In this document: positions 28,710-39,329 of the stretch, piece by piece
Layout of the letters: each line of letters opens with the position of its first letter
How positions within the stretch are numbered: position 1 is the first letter of the stretch
Assembly: GCF_003946645.1 (NCBI RefSeq)
Contig: NZ_RHOU01000002.1
Coordinates: 312,456-376,455, forward strand
Length of the DNA stretch: 64,000 nucleotides
From: Lapidilactobacillus wuchangensis
GTDB lineage: Bacteria > Bacillota > Bacilli > Lactobacillales > Lactobacillaceae
Direction: 5' to 3'
The notes under the pieces: model-generated
Seen by the model: the letters and a program-made list of their open reading frames with translations, nothing else
Database searches by the model: none
Told to the model about the DNA's origin: nothing
Made by a program: the position numbers and the translations under genes

Positions 28710-28722
28710 CTAATCAGTATTT

Positions 28723-28769
28723 GCCAGTAATCATCAGGTGTTGTAGACGCCGTGGTTGCTGGCTTTTTT
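28723..28769 (+). terminator. Terminator after tRNA-Arg
   Basis: GCCAGTAATC / GGTTGCTGGC imperfect hairpin followed by T6. Confidence 0.75.
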
Positions 28770-28837
28770 GTATCTGAAGTCATGACAACTTATCAATTAA
28801 TTTCATCAATCAGTAGCCTTTATGGTAAGCCGCAAAA

Positions 28838-28874
28838 TAAAAAAGACATCATCAATTGATGATGCCTTTTTATT
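28838..28874. terminator. Bidirectional terminator between tRNA-Arg and the TSUP gene
   Basis: Perfect palindrome CATCATCAATTGATGATG (28847-28864) flanked by AAAAAG on the left and CTTTTT on the right. It serves the minus-strand TSUP gene and could also catch plus-strand transcription. Confidence 0.8.
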
Positions 28875-28899
28875 TTGGCAATGAGTTGCGATAGATTAA

Positions 28900-29685
28900 T
28901 TATTGTAAATAAGCTTGAACGAATAAGCTGCCAGCAAGAATGAAAGCACCAATTCCGATGATAATTTTAATTGTGCGTTCAGGAATTAGGCGGACGATTT
29001 TCGGACCAACGAAACCGCCAATTAAGAAACCAATAGCTAGCGGGATAATGTAGGACCACTGAATGGTGGTTTTAGTTGCGTAGACGATTGCCGAAATCAA
29101 ATTAGCTAGGCCTAAAGTGATATTCTTCTCAGCGTTATATTGGGCAAAGGGCAACGGACTGATCACCGCCAGTAACGATAACATCAAGACACCACTGGCC
29201 GCACCGAAATAACCGCTGTAAACGCCGACTAGGAAAATCCCAGCCCAAGTTAAGACTTTAATGAATTTAGCCCGGCCTGTTTCAGTTTGACCACTGATTG
29301 TGGCTAACGGTGTTGTGCGCCGAGGCAATAGCACCACGATGGCAGCTAACAAGATGAAGAAAGGCACGATTTTCTGGAAAGTACTAGCAGGAATAGCAAA
29401 GAGGATTAGCGCCCCAGTAACACAGCCAATTAAGGTTAGGGGCAAGATGACTAGCAAATCTTTGCCGTGACCGTGCAATTCCTTTTGTGAGGAAACAGTG
29501 GCACCAACACCAGTGAAGAATAGCGCGTAAGTGTTGGTAACGTTAGCGGCCACTGGCGGTAAACCAATTGCTAATAAAATTGGATATGAGACCAATGATG
29601 CTAACCCGGTTGCTGTACTTACGATCCCAGCAGCAATTCCCGTGGGAATCAAAATTAACCATAATTGCCAAATTGCACCCATCAT
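28900..29685 (-). CDS. TSUP family (TauE/SafE) membrane transporter
   Basis: 261 aa integral membrane protein with about eight helices in two halves. The typical TSUP opening GIAAGIVSTATGLASLVSYP and NVTNTYALFF are visible in the first 50 residues, and GYFGAASGVLMLS in the second half matches the repeat motif. Family members export sulfite, sulfonates or other organic anions; the substrate is not predictable here. I favour ATG 29685 (or 29682) because AGAGGA lies just upstream and the first ATG at 29691 overlaps it. It is divergent from the GT8 gene. Confidence 0.8.
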   Translation of the reverse strand: MMGAIWQLWLILIPTGIAAGIVSTATGLASLVSYPILLAIGLPPVAANVTNTYALFFTGVGATVSSQKELHGHGKDLLVILPLTLIGCVTGALILFAIPASTFQKIVPFFILLAAIVVLLPRRTTPLATISGQTETGRAKFIKVLTWAGIFLVGVYSGYFGAASGVLMLSLLAVISPLPFAQYNAEKNITLGLANLISAIVYATKTTIQWSYIIPLAIGFLIGGFVGPKIVRLIPERTIKIIIGIGAFILAGSLFVQAYLQ

Positions 29686-29841
29686 AATCATCCTCTGACA
29701 TTTGTTGTTAACTTGATCATAACTCTTTTTATTGAGAGTAGCAGTAAAATTTTAGCTAAAGATGTTTTACAGATTAGAAGCTTGTTATAATAAATTGAAT
29801 CACAAAAATCCGCTGAACAGCGAAGATAGTGAGGGAAATTG

Positions 29842-30687
29842 ATGGCGCAGAAAGTAGAACCAATTGACATTCTAGTGACTTTAAATCAGCATTACCTGAA
29901 ACCTGTTTCGGTGATGCTGGTCTCATTGTTTGAACACAATCCGCAGCAGCATTTTCGAATTTGGTTGATTCATGAGGAGATTCCAATGGCAGATTTGCAA
30001 CAGCTGCAAGCCTTGGTTAATCATTATCAGCAAGAGTTTACCGCGGTGAAAGTTGATGGTGAACAGTGGCGCCAAGCACCAACAGAGGATCGTTATCCAA
30101 TTGAAATGTATTTCCGCTTGCTGTGTGGTGAATTATTACCGCAGCAGCTCAAACGAGTTCTTTATTTAGATCCAGATATTTTAGTATTGAATTCGGTGGT
30201 ACCATTGTGGCAATTGGATTTAGGTGAGAGCACTTTTGCAGCGGCAACGCACACGGGGATGACGAATTTAGTCACTGACTTGAATAAGTTGCGGCTGGGA
30301 ACGGATCATGCGTATTTCAATTCCGGGGTCATGTTGATCGATTTGCAACGAGCACGGCAATTGGTTCATTTCGCGGATATTCAAGACGTTATTGCCACTA
30401 AGAGCGAGTATTTATTGTTACCAGATCAGGATTTATTGAATTATTTATATGGTCGCGAGATTAAAGAAATTCCTGAAGAAATTTGGAATTATGATGCCCG
30501 CAAATATGCGGTTTATTTTACTCGCAGTTTAGGCGAGAATGATTTACACTGGATTATGAGTCAGACAGTTTTCCTACATTTTTGTGGTCAGCCCAAGCCG
30601 TGGGAGGCGCGTCATGATAATCGGTTCACCGCGTTGTATGCGAATTATCAGCAATTAACGGCGCGATTATTGGCTCGTCTTTCTTGA
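29842..30687 (+). CDS. Glycosyltransferase family 8 protein
   Basis: 281 aa GT8-type retaining glycosyltransferase. The N-terminal IDILVTLNQHYLKPVSVMLVSL matches the GT8 start, and the metal-binding D-x-D is in RVLYLDPDILVLN (about residue 110). The later DQDLLNYLYG and C-terminal FLHFCGQPKPWEAR blocks are also conserved. Likely cytosolic, acting on teichoic acid, glycan or glycoprotein acceptors. ATG 29842 follows GAGGG; a TTG precedes it directly. It stands alone between a divergent gene and clpP. Confidence 0.82.
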   Translation: MAQKVEPIDILVTLNQHYLKPVSVMLVSLFEHNPQQHFRIWLIHEEIPMADLQQLQALVNHYQQEFTAVKVDGEQWRQAPTEDRYPIEMYFRLLCGELLPQQLKRVLYLDPDILVLNSVVPLWQLDLGESTFAAATHTGMTNLVTDLNKLRLGTDHAYFNSGVMLIDLQRARQLVHFADIQDVIATKSEYLLLPDQDLLNYLYGREIKEIPEEIWNYDARKYAVYFTRSLGENDLHWIMSQTVFLHFCGQPKPWEARHDNRFTALYANYQQLTARLLARLS

Positions 30688-30730
30688 GGCGGATTGAATA
30701 GAAATATTTTTAAGTTATTAAGCAAAAATG

Positions 30731-30760
30731 TTTGACCTATTTTGACTAATATGCTAAATT
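30731..30760 (+). promoter_or_regulatory. CtsR operator overlapping the clpP promoter
   Basis: TTTGACC-TAT-TTTGACT (30731-30747) is, on the reverse strand, AGTCAAA-ATA-GGTCAAA: the tandem heptamer bound by the heat-shock repressor CtsR. It contains the -35 TTGACC (30732-30737); the -10 TAAATT (30755-30760) is 17 nt downstream. Confidence 0.9.
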
Positions 30761-30815
30761 AGCAGAGTGATCATTTAAGTGCTAATTTCTTAGCACGATT
30801 TAAGGAGGCTACAAT

Positions 30816-31412
30816 ATGTTAGTGCCAACAGTTATTGAGCAGACTTCACGTGGCGAACGTGCCTACGATATTTACTCACGTTTATTGAAAGACCGCATTA
30901 TCATGTTGTCTGGTGAAATTAACGATCAAACGGCCAATTCAATTATTGCCCAGTTACTTTTCCTAGACGCACAAGATTCAACTAAAGATATTTCGATTTA
31001 TATCAACTCACCTGGTGGTGTCATTACTTCTGGTTTGGCCATCATGGATACGATGAACTTCATTAAATCTGATGTTCAAACGATTGCCATTGGGATGGCA
31101 GCTTCAATGGCCAGTGTACTTTTGGCAACTGGGACTAAGGGCAAGCGCTTTGCTTTACCTAACTCCACTGTCTTAATTCACCAACCATTAGGCGGCGCTC
31201 AAGGCCAAGCAACTGAAATTGAAATTGCTGCTGAAGAAATCGTTAAGACTCGTAAAAAGATGAATAAGATTTTATCTGATGCAACTGGTCAAGACATGGC
31301 AACAATCCAAAAGGATACTGAACGTGATAACTATATGACTGCCGAAGAAGCTAAGAATTATGGCTTGATCGACAAGATCATGGTTAACATGAACGAAAAG
31401 CCAAGTAAGTAA
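30816..31412 (+). CDS. clpP: ATP-dependent Clp protease proteolytic subunit
   Basis: Serine peptidase that forms the proteolytic barrel of ClpXP/ClpCP, 198 aa, normal length. The catalytic Ser is in [11 protein letters not shown] (near 97), His in VLIHQPLGG (near 122), and Asp in [12 protein letters not shown] (near 171). The N-terminal [20 protein letters not shown] is diagnostic. ATG follows AAGGAGG. Transcription is expected to be repressed by CtsR and induced by heat and protein stress. Followed by its own terminator. Confidence 0.97.
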   Translation: MLVPTVIEQTSRGERAYDIYSRLLKDRIIMLSGEINDQTANSIIAQLLFLDAQDSTKDISIYINSPGGVITSGLAIMDTMNFIKSDVQTIAIGMAASMASVLLATGTKGKRFALPNSTVLIHQPLGGAQGQATEIEIAAEEIVKTRKKMNKILSDATGQDMATIQKDTERDNYMTAEEAKNYGLIDKIMVNMNEKPSK

Positions 31413-31485
31413 TTGACTGAATTATGCGTGGTTAATTGACGTCAATCGTCAAAACCGCATTGGTAATCGCGCAAGAATATAATTT

Positions 31486-31535
31486 AATACCGCAATGATA
31501 ACTTTTTAAGTAAAAGTGTCACTGCGGTATTTTTT
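31486..31535 (+). terminator. Terminator of clpP
   Basis: ATACCGCA...TGCGGTAT hairpin with inner TGA/TCA, ACTTTT/AAAAGT pairs, followed by T7. Confidence 0.85.
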
Positions 31536-31549
31536 TGTTGTTTGGTGTG

Positions 31550-32125
31550 GGGTTAAGTCCCTCCTAAGTTGAGAGCGGCAGGGGCCCAGCGATTAAGAGG
31601 GCGTGGAACATGGTGGGCATTGATTTGAGCTTATTGCTGGCGCAACAATCTCAGATACAAGCCTTATTCTAACCGCTAAAGCGGCAAGAATAATTTCACC
31701 ATTGGCGCCAATCGCTGGTCCCCTGCCTGGCTGAAACTTGCAGAATTAGGCACCACTATTTGGCCGAACCAGATTGTGGTGATACAAGAACGGCGTGACA
31801 ATTTCTATTTGATGAATAGAGAAGTCGTACCGCTTTTTGCTATTTAACTATTAGTACTAATTGAAATGGACTAGTAAATCCCACGGTCACTGGCTTAAGT
31901 GGTAACAAAGATGAAGTGAACTAACTCAACTCCAGACGGAATGGAGGGATCTTGGCGCCAGCCGCCAAATTATTGTTGGTGCTTTAGCACTTACAATAAG
32001 ACTTGTATTTGAGATTGTTGCGCAGCAATAAGCTCAAATCAATGTCGGCCGCGTTCCACGACAAGCAGCCCGCAATGGAGTCAGAACCAATTTAGTTTCG
32101 ACACTTCCACTAAAATATCAATGTT
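31550..32125 (+). repeat. Composite structured repeat module M6 (clpP/cggR interval)
   Basis: The type-1 unit (31577-31727) has 5' arm GGCAGGGGCCCAGCGATT and 3' arm AATCGCTGGTCCCCTGCC (one wobble). Its middle stem is ATGGTG/CACCAT and hairpin TATTCT-CCGC/GCGG-AGAATA. The central hairpin is 31788-31839. The forward type-2 unit is 31929-32094, with TATTGT-GTGC/GCAC-ACAATA and inner GAGATTGTTGC/GCAATAAGCTC. The rest of the gap (32126-32320) shows nothing recognisable; the cggR regulatory region starts at about 32320. Confidence 0.9.
31788..31839. terminator. Central hairpin of M6 (imperfect)
   Basis: CGGCGTGAC...TCTATT / AATAGA...GTCGTACCG followed by CTTTTT; less perfect than the M3 or M9 versions. 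Confidence 0.6.
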
Positions 32126-32325
32126 TTGAACTGCTATAGTGGGCTCAATTAGCCTTAATCGCCAAGACAAATCATATCCTATTCCAGAAGTGAGTAAGTC
32201 TGTTATAATAGTAGAGGCACTTCGATTGCAACCAAATTGACTGCCTGCACAAACTATTTTCAAAATTGTCCGGTTATAAAGACCGTTCTAATGGGATTCT
32301 ATTAGAAATATTTGTGATTTTGTGA

Positions 32326-32340
32326 TTGAAGCGCTTGCAA
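32326..32340 (+). promoter_or_regulatory. cre-like site upstream of cggR
   Basis: TTGAAGCGCTTGCAA, centred on AAGCGCTT, ends just before the -35 of the cggR promoter. It is one base shorter than the ideal CcpA palindrome TGAAAGCGCTTTCA, so only a candidate. CcpA activation of glycolytic genes would suit this location. Confidence 0.45.
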
Positions 32341-32343
32341 ATC

Positions 32344-32372
32344 TTGCATTCTGAATTAAGCGTTGTTATAAT
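32344..32372 (+). promoter_or_regulatory. Promoter of the cggR-gap operon
   Basis: -35 TTGCAT (32344-32349), 17 nt spacer, -10 TATAAT (32367-32372). Confidence 0.8.
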
Positions 32373-32430
32373 AAACTTGTGCTTGAGATAGGTGTTATGT
32401 ATTGATAAGCGCCTTATTTTTTGGCATAGA

Positions 32431-32468
32431 TGGGTCGCTAAATGACACCAATGGACGATTACCGTCCC
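32431..32468 (+). promoter_or_regulatory. Tandem CggR operator
   Basis: GGGTC-N6-TGAC (32432-32446) followed by TGGAC-N6-CGTC (32452-32466), starts spaced 20 bp. This reproduces the architecture of the Bacillus CggR operator (GGGAC-N6-TGTC twice with the same period). It lies between the promoter and the cggR start, as in Bacillus, where CggR blocks elongation and is relieved by fructose-1,6-bisphosphate. Confidence 0.75.
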
Positions 32469-32484
32469 ACTGAAAGGTCTGGCT

Positions 32485-33525
32485 ATGATGCAAAATGACT
32501 TATCGTGGATAGATACAATCGCCCCAGGCTTCTCAAATACCATTCGGCAACGCTATTTGATCCTCCAACGGATTCAATGGATGGAGCCGGTTGGTCGGCG
32601 CACGTTGGCCCAAGAACTTGGTTTAAGTGAGCGTGTTTTACGAACGGAAACCGACATTTTGAAAGCCTCTGGATTGATATTATCCTCTAAATTAGGTATG
32701 GTATTAACAGAGAGCGGACATGATGTTCTCGTCAAACTTGACGATTTAATGTCAGATTTGTTAGGCTTTCCTCGTAAGGAACGGCGCTTGGCTGCTTTGC
32801 TGGGAATTGATCACGTGTTGATTGTTTCGGGCGACAGTGATCAGCAACCAAGAGTTTTGGAAAATGTGGGTCAGCTCTTAAATAAGACCTTATCCGTCTT
32901 ATTACCTAACGGACAAAACGTGATTGCGGCAATGGGTGGTTCAACGATGGCAGTTGTTGCCAAAGAGTTGACACCTGAATTAGCCCAACAACGTGAGTTA
33001 TTATTTGTCCCGGCTCGTGGTGGGGTTGGTGAGCGAGTTGATATCCAAGCCAATGCGATTTGTTCGCAAATGGCGCAACGAACGGGCGGCAGTCATCGTA
33101 GCCTGTACGTCCCTGAGGATATCAGTGAACAAACCTATGAACCGTTGCTTAAAGAGCCATCGATCAAATCAGTTTTAGATTTGATTTCTCACGCCAATGT
33201 TGTCTTGCACAGTATTGGCGAGGCCATGACCATGGCTGAACGTCGGAATATGTCTACTAGCGTGATTAACCAATTAAAGGCACGTCATGCTGTGGCTGAA
33301 GCGTTTGGTTATTTCTTCGATGAGGAAGGTCAGGTCGTTTATAAGATACCGCGAATTGGTTTACAGATTCGGGATCTTACTGATATACCGTATGTATTTG
33401 CCGTTGCTGGTGGCGCTAAGAAGGCCGCTGCAATCCGCGCTTACATGCACAATGCACCTCAACAGACGTGGTTTCTCACGGATGAGGGTGCCGCTAACTC
33501 GCTTTTAAAAGGGGCAACCTTTTAA
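32485..33525 (+). CDS. cggR: Central glycolytic genes regulator CggR
   Basis: SorC/DeoR-type repressor of the gap operon, 346 aa. N-terminal helix-turn-helix (about residues 28-65: RRTLAQELGLSERVLRTETDIL), then the sugar-phosphate-binding domain with NVIAAMGGSTMAVVAKEL and the late VAGGAKKAAAIRAYM. In Bacillus the effector is fructose-1,6-bisphosphate. The start is the first of ATGATG; AAAGGTC precedes it. It directly precedes gap (33 bp) and has a matching tandem operator upstream, so autoregulation is likely. Confidence 0.95.
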   Translation: MMQNDLSWIDTIAPGFSNTIRQRYLILQRIQWMEPVGRRTLAQELGLSERVLRTETDILKASGLILSSKLGMVLTESGHDVLVKLDDLMSDLLGFPRKERRLAALLGIDHVLIVSGDSDQQPRVLENVGQLLNKTLSVLLPNGQNVIAAMGGSTMAVVAKELTPELAQQRELLFVPARGGVGERVDIQANAICSQMAQRTGGSHRSLYVPEDISEQTYEPLLKEPSIKSVLDLISHANVVLHSIGEAMTMAERRNMSTSVINQLKARHAVAEAFGYFFDEEGQVVYKIPRIGLQIRDLTDIPYVFAVAGGAKKAAAIRAYMHNAPQQTWFLTDEGAANSLLKGATF

Positions 33526-33558
33526 AGAAATTTTTATTTCCTGAAGGAGGAAATTTGT

Positions 33559-34584
33559 ATGACTGTAAAGATTGGTATTAACGGTTTCGGCCGTATTGGT
33601 CGTTTAGCATTCCGTCGTATTATGGAACTTGGTGCAAAATCAAGTGATATCGAAGTTGTTGCTATCAACGATTTGACTTCACCTGCTATGTTAGCTCACT
33701 TATTAAAGTATGATTCAACTCATGGTACTTTAGATGCTGAAGTTAGCGCAACTGAAGACTCAATCATTGTTAATGGTAAGTCATACCATGTATACGCTGA
33801 ACCACAAGCACAAAATATTCCTTGGGTTAAAAATGACGGTGTTGACTTTGTACTTGAATGTACTGGTTTCTACACTTCTAAAGCTAAAGCACAAGCTCAT
33901 TTGGATGCCGGTGCTAAGCGTGTCTTGATCTCTGCTCCTGCCGGCAGCGACCTTAAGACAATTGTTTACAGTGTAAACGAAGACACATTAACTGCTGACG
34001 ACAAGATCGTTTCTGCAGGTTCATGTACTACAAACTCATTAGCTCCATTCGCACAAGCTTTGAACAATGAATTTGGTATCGAAGTTGGTACTATGACAAC
34101 TATCCATGCTTATACTTCAACTCAAATGCTTCTTGACGGCCCAGAACGTAAAGGTAATGTTCGTGCTGCACGTGCTGCTGCTATCAACACTATCCCTCAT
34201 TCAACTGGTGCTGCTAAGGCTATTGGCTTAGTATTACCTGAATTAAAGGGCAAGTTACAAGGCCATGCACAACGTGTTGGTGTGCCTGATGGTTCTGTTA
34301 CTGAATTAGTATCAATCTTAAGCAAGCCAGTTAAAGACGCTGACGAAGTAAATGCTGCTGTTAAGAAATACACTATCGATAACCCTTCATTCGGCTACAA
34401 CGAAGACAGCGTTGTTTCTAGCGATATCATTGGCACAACATTTGGTTCAATCTTTGACCCAACTCAAACTGAAGTTACAACTGCTGGCGACAAGCAATTA
34501 GTTAAGGCTGTTGCTTGGTACGACAACGAATACGGCTTCACTTGCCAAATGGTTCGTACTTTATTGAAGTTTGCAACTCTTTAA
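33559..34584 (+). CDS. gap: Glyceraldehyde-3-phosphate dehydrogenase
   Basis: Glycolytic NAD-dependent enzyme, 341 aa. The N-terminal NAD motif [15 protein letters not shown] is at residues 7-21; the active-site [10 protein letters not shown] has the catalytic Cys near 156, with His in the following [10 protein letters not shown] segment. The C-terminal block [15 protein letters not shown] is present. Ribosome site GAAGGAGG is near-perfect. Codon use shifts strongly to a preferred set from here through eno, as expected for highly expressed genes. A partial terminator follows before pgk. Confidence 0.97.
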   Translation: MTVKIGINGFGRIGRLAFRRIMELGAKSSDIEVVAINDLTSPAMLAHLLKYDSTHGTLDAEVSATEDSIIVNGKSYHVYAEPQAQNIPWVKNDGVDFVLECTGFYTSKAKAQAHLDAGAKRVLISAPAGSDLKTIVYSVNEDTLTADDKIVSAGSCTTNSLAPFAQALNNEFGIEVGTMTTIHAYTSTQMLLDGPERKGNVRAARAAAINTIPHSTGAAKAIGLVLPELKGKLQGHAQRVGVPDGSVTELVSILSKPVKDADEVNAAVKKYTIDNPSFGYNEDSVVSSDIIGTTFGSIFDPTQTEVTTAGDKQLVKAVAWYDNEYGFTCQMVRTLLKFATL

Positions 34585-34629
34585 TTAGAAATTTCAAACT
34601 AAATATTTAAACTTTGAACTGTTGATTTT

Positions 34630-34668
34630 TAAGGCGGAGGGAGGTCGACTCCTTTCGCCTTTTATTAT
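34630..34668 (+). terminator. Intra-operon terminator/processing hairpin between gap and pgk
   Basis: AAGGCGGAGGGAG / CTCCTTTCGCCTT pairs over 13 bp (with G-U pairs) around GTCGA, followed by TTTTATT. It probably lowers readthrough so that gap mRNA exceeds pgk-tpiA mRNA. Confidence 0.75.
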
Positions 34669-34695
34669 GAAAAAAATTCTTGGAGGTTGTCCACA

Positions 34696-35907
34696 ATGGC
34701 AAAATTAATTGTTTCTGACGTTGATGTTCAAGATAAGAAAGTCTTAATTCGTGTTGACTTCAATGTGCCTATTAAAAATGGCGTGATCGGTAACGATAAT
34801 CGGATTGTTGCTGCTTTACCAACAATCAAATATGTTACTGAACATAATGGCAAGGCGATTTTACTTTCACATCTTGGCCGAATCAAGAGTGACGATGACA
34901 AGAAGGAATTGAGCTTACGCCCAGTTGCTGCTCGTTTATCTGAATTACTCGGCAAAGAAGTTAAGTTCGTACCAACTAACGAAGGTGCTGACTTAGAATC
35001 AGCTATTAACGCTATGAAAGACGGCGACGTTATCTTAATGGAAAACACTCGTTTCCAAGATATCGACAATGACTTTGGCAAGCGCGAAAGCAAGAACGAT
35101 CCTAAATTAGGCGAATACTGGGCATCATTAGGTGACGTTTATGTCAACGATGCTTTCGGTACTGCTCACCGTGCACATGCTTCTAACGTTGGTATTGCAA
35201 CAGCTATGAAAGCTGCTGGCAAACCTGCTGCTGCTGGTTTCTTAATGGAAAAGGAAATCAAATTCTTAGGGACTGCCGTTGACAAGCCAGTTCATCCATT
35301 TGTTACCATCCTTGGTGGTGCAAAGGTTTCTGACAAGATTGGTGTCATCGAAAACTTGATTCCTAAGTCTGACCATATCTTAATCGGTGGTGGCATGGCT
35401 TACACATTCTTAGCTGCTCAAGGCCACAAGATTGGTAAATCATTATTCGAAGCTGACAAGCTTGATTTAGCTAAAGAATTATTAGCTAAGGCTGGCGACA
35501 AATTAGTCTTACCAGTTGACAACGTTGCTGCTGCTGAATTCTCAAACGACGCTAAGCATGAAGTTGTTGGCCAAGACATTCCTGACGGCGAAATGGGCTT
35601 AGATATCGGTCCTAAGACAATTGCTTTATTCAAAGACATCTTAAAAGATGCTAAGACAGTTGTTTGGAACGGCCCAATGGGTGCTTTCGAAATGAGCAAC
35701 TATGCTGAAGGTACTTTGGAAGTTGGTCGTGCTTTAGGTGACTTAACTGACGCAACAACAATCATCGGTGGTGGCGATTCAGCTGCTGCTGCAATCCAAT
35801 TAGGTATTGCTGACAAGATTACCCACATCTCAACTGGTGGTGGCGCTTCGCTTGAATATCTTGAAGGTAAGACTTTACCTGGTATCGCTGCAATTTCTGA
35901 AAAATAA
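34696..35907 (+). CDS. pgk: Phosphoglycerate kinase
   Basis: Transfers phosphate from 1,3-bisphosphoglycerate to ADP. 403 aa from ATG 34696, after TGGAGG; an upstream in-frame start at 34687 is less well placed. The N-terminal signature [13 protein letters not shown] (about residues 15-27) and the C-terminal nucleotide-binding [11 protein letters not shown] and [14 protein letters not shown] are present. It lies between gap and tpiA in the glycolytic cluster. Confidence 0.97.
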   Translation: MAKLIVSDVDVQDKKVLIRVDFNVPIKNGVIGNDNRIVAALPTIKYVTEHNGKAILLSHLGRIKSDDDKKELSLRPVAARLSELLGKEVKFVPTNEGADLESAINAMKDGDVILMENTRFQDIDNDFGKRESKNDPKLGEYWASLGDVYVNDAFGTAHRAHASNVGIATAMKAAGKPAAAGFLMEKEIKFLGTAVDKPVHPFVTILGGAKVSDKIGVIENLIPKSDHILIGGGMAYTFLAAQGHKIGKSLFEADKLDLAKELLAKAGDKLVLPVDNVAAAEFSNDAKHEVVGQDIPDGEMGLDIGPKTIALFKDILKDAKTVVWNGPMGAFEMSNYAEGTLEVGRALGDLTDATTIIGGGDSAAAAIQLGIADKITHISTGGGASLEYLEGKTLPGIAAISEK

Positions 35908-35925
35908 TTTCTGAGGTGAAAAATA

Positions 35926-36681
35926 TTGCGTAAACCAATTATCGCTGGTAACTGGAAAATGAATAAGAACCCTCAAGAAACCCAAGCATTTCTTGAAGCT
36001 ATCAAAGGCAAATTGCCTGCTGCTGATCAAGTTGAATCAGTTATTGCAGCACCTGCCATTGACTTAAACGCTTTGGTTTGGTTCTCGAAGGATTCTGATC
36101 TTAAAGTTGCTGCTGAAAACTGCTACTTTGAAGACGAAGGTGCTTTTACTGGTGAAACTTCACCTAAAGCTTTGTCTGAAATGGGCGTTGACTATGTTGT
36201 TATCGGTCATTCAGAACGTCGTGGCTATTTCCACGAAACTGATGAAGATATCAACAAAAAAGCTAAGGCTATTTTCCGTAACAACATGTTACCAATTATC
36301 TGCTGTGGTGAAAGCTTGGAAACACGTGAAGCTGGCAAGCAAACTGACTGGGTTGTTGCTCAGATCAAGGGTGCTCTTGCTGGTTTAACTGCTGAAGAAG
36401 TTTCTAAATCAGTGATTGCCTACGAACCAATCTGGGCAATCGGTACTGGTAAGACTGCTTCTGCTGACCAAGCTCAAGAAATGTGCCATGCTATTCGTGA
36501 AGCTGTTAAAGGCTTATACAACGAACAAACTGCTGAGAATGTTCGCATTCAATACGGTGGTTCCGTTAAACCTGCTAATGTTAAAGAATTAATGGCTAAA
36601 CCTGATATTGATGGTGGCTTAGTCGGTGGTGCCAGCATGGTACCTGATTCATTCTTAGCTTTAGTTAACTATCAAAATTAA
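35926..36681 (+). CDS. tpiA: Triosephosphate isomerase
   Basis: Interconverts dihydroxyacetone phosphate and glyceraldehyde-3-phosphate. 251 aa TIM barrel. N-terminal GNWKMNK carries the active-site Asn and Lys; the catalytic His is in VIGHSERR (near 96), the Glu in the [12 protein letters not shown] loop (near 168), and the phosphate-binding YGGSV and GGLVGGAS at the end. The start is TTG at 35926 after GAGGTG. It follows pgk by 18 bp. Confidence 0.97.
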   Translation: MRKPIIAGNWKMNKNPQETQAFLEAIKGKLPAADQVESVIAAPAIDLNALVWFSKDSDLKVAAENCYFEDEGAFTGETSPKALSEMGVDYVVIGHSERRGYFHETDEDINKKAKAIFRNNMLPIICCGESLETREAGKQTDWVVAQIKGALAGLTAEEVSKSVIAYEPIWAIGTGKTASADQAQEMCHAIREAVKGLYNEQTAENVRIQYGGSVKPANVKELMAKPDIDGGLVGGASMVPDSFLALVNYQN

Positions 36682-36770
36682 TCACGATTCTTAGTTATTT
36701 TTCAATGAAAATTTGTTAAAATGATGATATCAACCGAATTTATTCGGGAAAATTTAAAGGAGCGAACTAA

Positions 36771-38099
<1,329 letters not shown>

Positions 38100-38117
38100 T
38101 TAACTAAGTTAGACGAG

Positions 38118-38152
38118 AGTGTCGCTGTGGAATTCCACAGCGGCATTTTTTT
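38118..38152 (+). terminator. Terminator of eno
   Basis: TGTCGCTGTGG-AATT-CCACAGCGGCA hairpin followed by T7. Confidence 0.9.
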
Positions 38153-38169
38153 GTGTTTTGAACCAAAAT

Positions 38170-38905
38170 TAGAAAGTGCCAAGTCTTGCCAATTGGGACG
38201 GTGGTTGCTGGGCGATTTAGAGGGCGTGGAACGCTGTGGCCATCGATTTGAGCTTATTGCTGACGCAACAATCTCAAATACGAGGCTTTGACTAGCTGCT
38301 AAAGCAGCAAGTCAAATTTCACAGCTGACGCCAATCGCCCAGCAACCACCTGTACAAACTTACGGAATTGAGCACCACTGTTTGGAAAAACAAATTGATA
38401 TAAACTAATAAGTCCGTTTGACAAGTTTTCTGGATGAAAGAGTGCTATAGTCCCTTTAAAACGTCAGACAGACTTTTTGATATGCCGTTCAGTTGTGATA
38501 ACAATTTAAATGAAGTTGATTAATCCCACTATAATTGCCTTAACCACTAAAAACAGTGCAGTGTACTATTTCAACTTCAGACGGAATGGAGGGCGTGGTT
38601 GTCAGCCGCTAAATTTGAGACTGTGCCATAGGTCAGATATTTGCTGCAATCTTACAATGGCTGCATTGATTGCTAGCAAAAATAAAGTGAACCACTTCAA
38701 CTCCAGACGGCGTGGAGGGATCTTGGCGTCAGCCGCCAAATTGTACTTAGTGGCTATGCCACTTAGTACAAGACTTGTATCTGAGACAATTTGGTTTGTA
38801 ATTGGCTCAGATCAACGTCGGCCGCGTTCCACGCCAAGCAGCCCGGAACAGAGTCAGGCTCAGTTCTGTTTCAGCACCATCACCGTTTTTTAGTGCTTTG
38901 TCTCG
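38170..38905 (+). repeat. Composite structured repeat module M7 (eno/secG interval)
   Basis: The type-1 unit has perfect 18-bp arms GGTGGTTGCTGGGCGATT (38200-38217) and AATCGCCCAGCAACCACC (38333-38350). Its middle stem is GCTGTG/CACAGC and hairpin TTGACT-CTGC/GCAG-AGTCAA. A loose central hairpin lies at 38410-38480. A truncated type-2 start (38571-38615) breaks off into the M1/M2-type linker (38630-38700). A full forward type-2 unit follows (38701-38866; CTTGGCGT/ACGCCAAG, TGTACT-AGTGG/CCACT-AGTACA). No real gene in 38153-39031. Confidence 0.9.
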
Positions 38906-39031
38906 ACACTTTTAATTCAGTGAGTAAACAGAATACTGCACAAGTTATTCGCTGTTGACTAGCAATCACACTAAGATTATGGTAAAATTTCATAAGTAAG
39001 AAACTCAGGTTATAGTTCGGAGGCAAGCTTC

Positions 39032-39268
39032 ATGTACAATGTCATTCAGACGTTATTAATTATTGATTCAATTGCCATCGTGATCGCGGTCATGATGCAA
39101 CCATCAAAACAACAAGATGCTTTAAACGCCCTTTCTGGTGGTGGCGGTGAGTTGTTTGGACAAACAAAGAAACGTGGCTTTGAAGCCGTGATGGAACGGG
39201 TCACAGCTGTTTTAGGCGGTCTCTTTTTTGTTCTTGCATTGGTATTAGTTTATCTGTCTTCGCATTAG
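39032..39268 (+). CDS. secG: Preprotein translocase subunit SecG
   Basis: 78 aa small membrane subunit of the SecYEG channel. Two membrane helices (TLLIIDSIAIVIAVMMQPS and the C-terminal VTAVLGGLFFVLALVLVYL) flank the conserved hydrophilic loop NALSGGGGELFGQTKKRG, the SecG hallmark. ATG follows GGAGGCAAGC. First gene of the secG-est-rnr-smpB cluster, which is conserved in Firmicutes, with a terminator directly after it. Confidence 0.93.
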   Translation: MYNVIQTLLIIDSIAIVIAVMMQPSKQQDALNALSGGGGELFGQTKKRGFEAVMERVTAVLGGLFFVLALVLVYLSSH

Positions 39269-39280
39269 AATGATTAGCTA

Positions 39281-39308
39281 AAACTCCTGCGATTGCGGGA
39301 GTTTTTTT
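39281..39308 (+). terminator. Terminator between secG and the esterase gene
   Basis: AAACTCCTGC-GATT-GCGGGAGTTT followed by T4. It lies inside the secG-est-rnr-smpB cluster, so it may attenuate rather than end transcription. Confidence 0.8.
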
Positions 39309-39329
39309 GTTAAGAATAAGGAGCATGAT

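Noticed and set aside
36691..36722. Separate promoter for eno
   Set aside because: A TAAAAT -10-like sequence is present at 36717-36722 but no acceptable -35 lies at the right distance.
38510..38893. 127-codon open reading frame in the eno/secG gap
   Set aside because: It spans two type-2 units of module M7; no ribosome site, no recognisable protein pattern.
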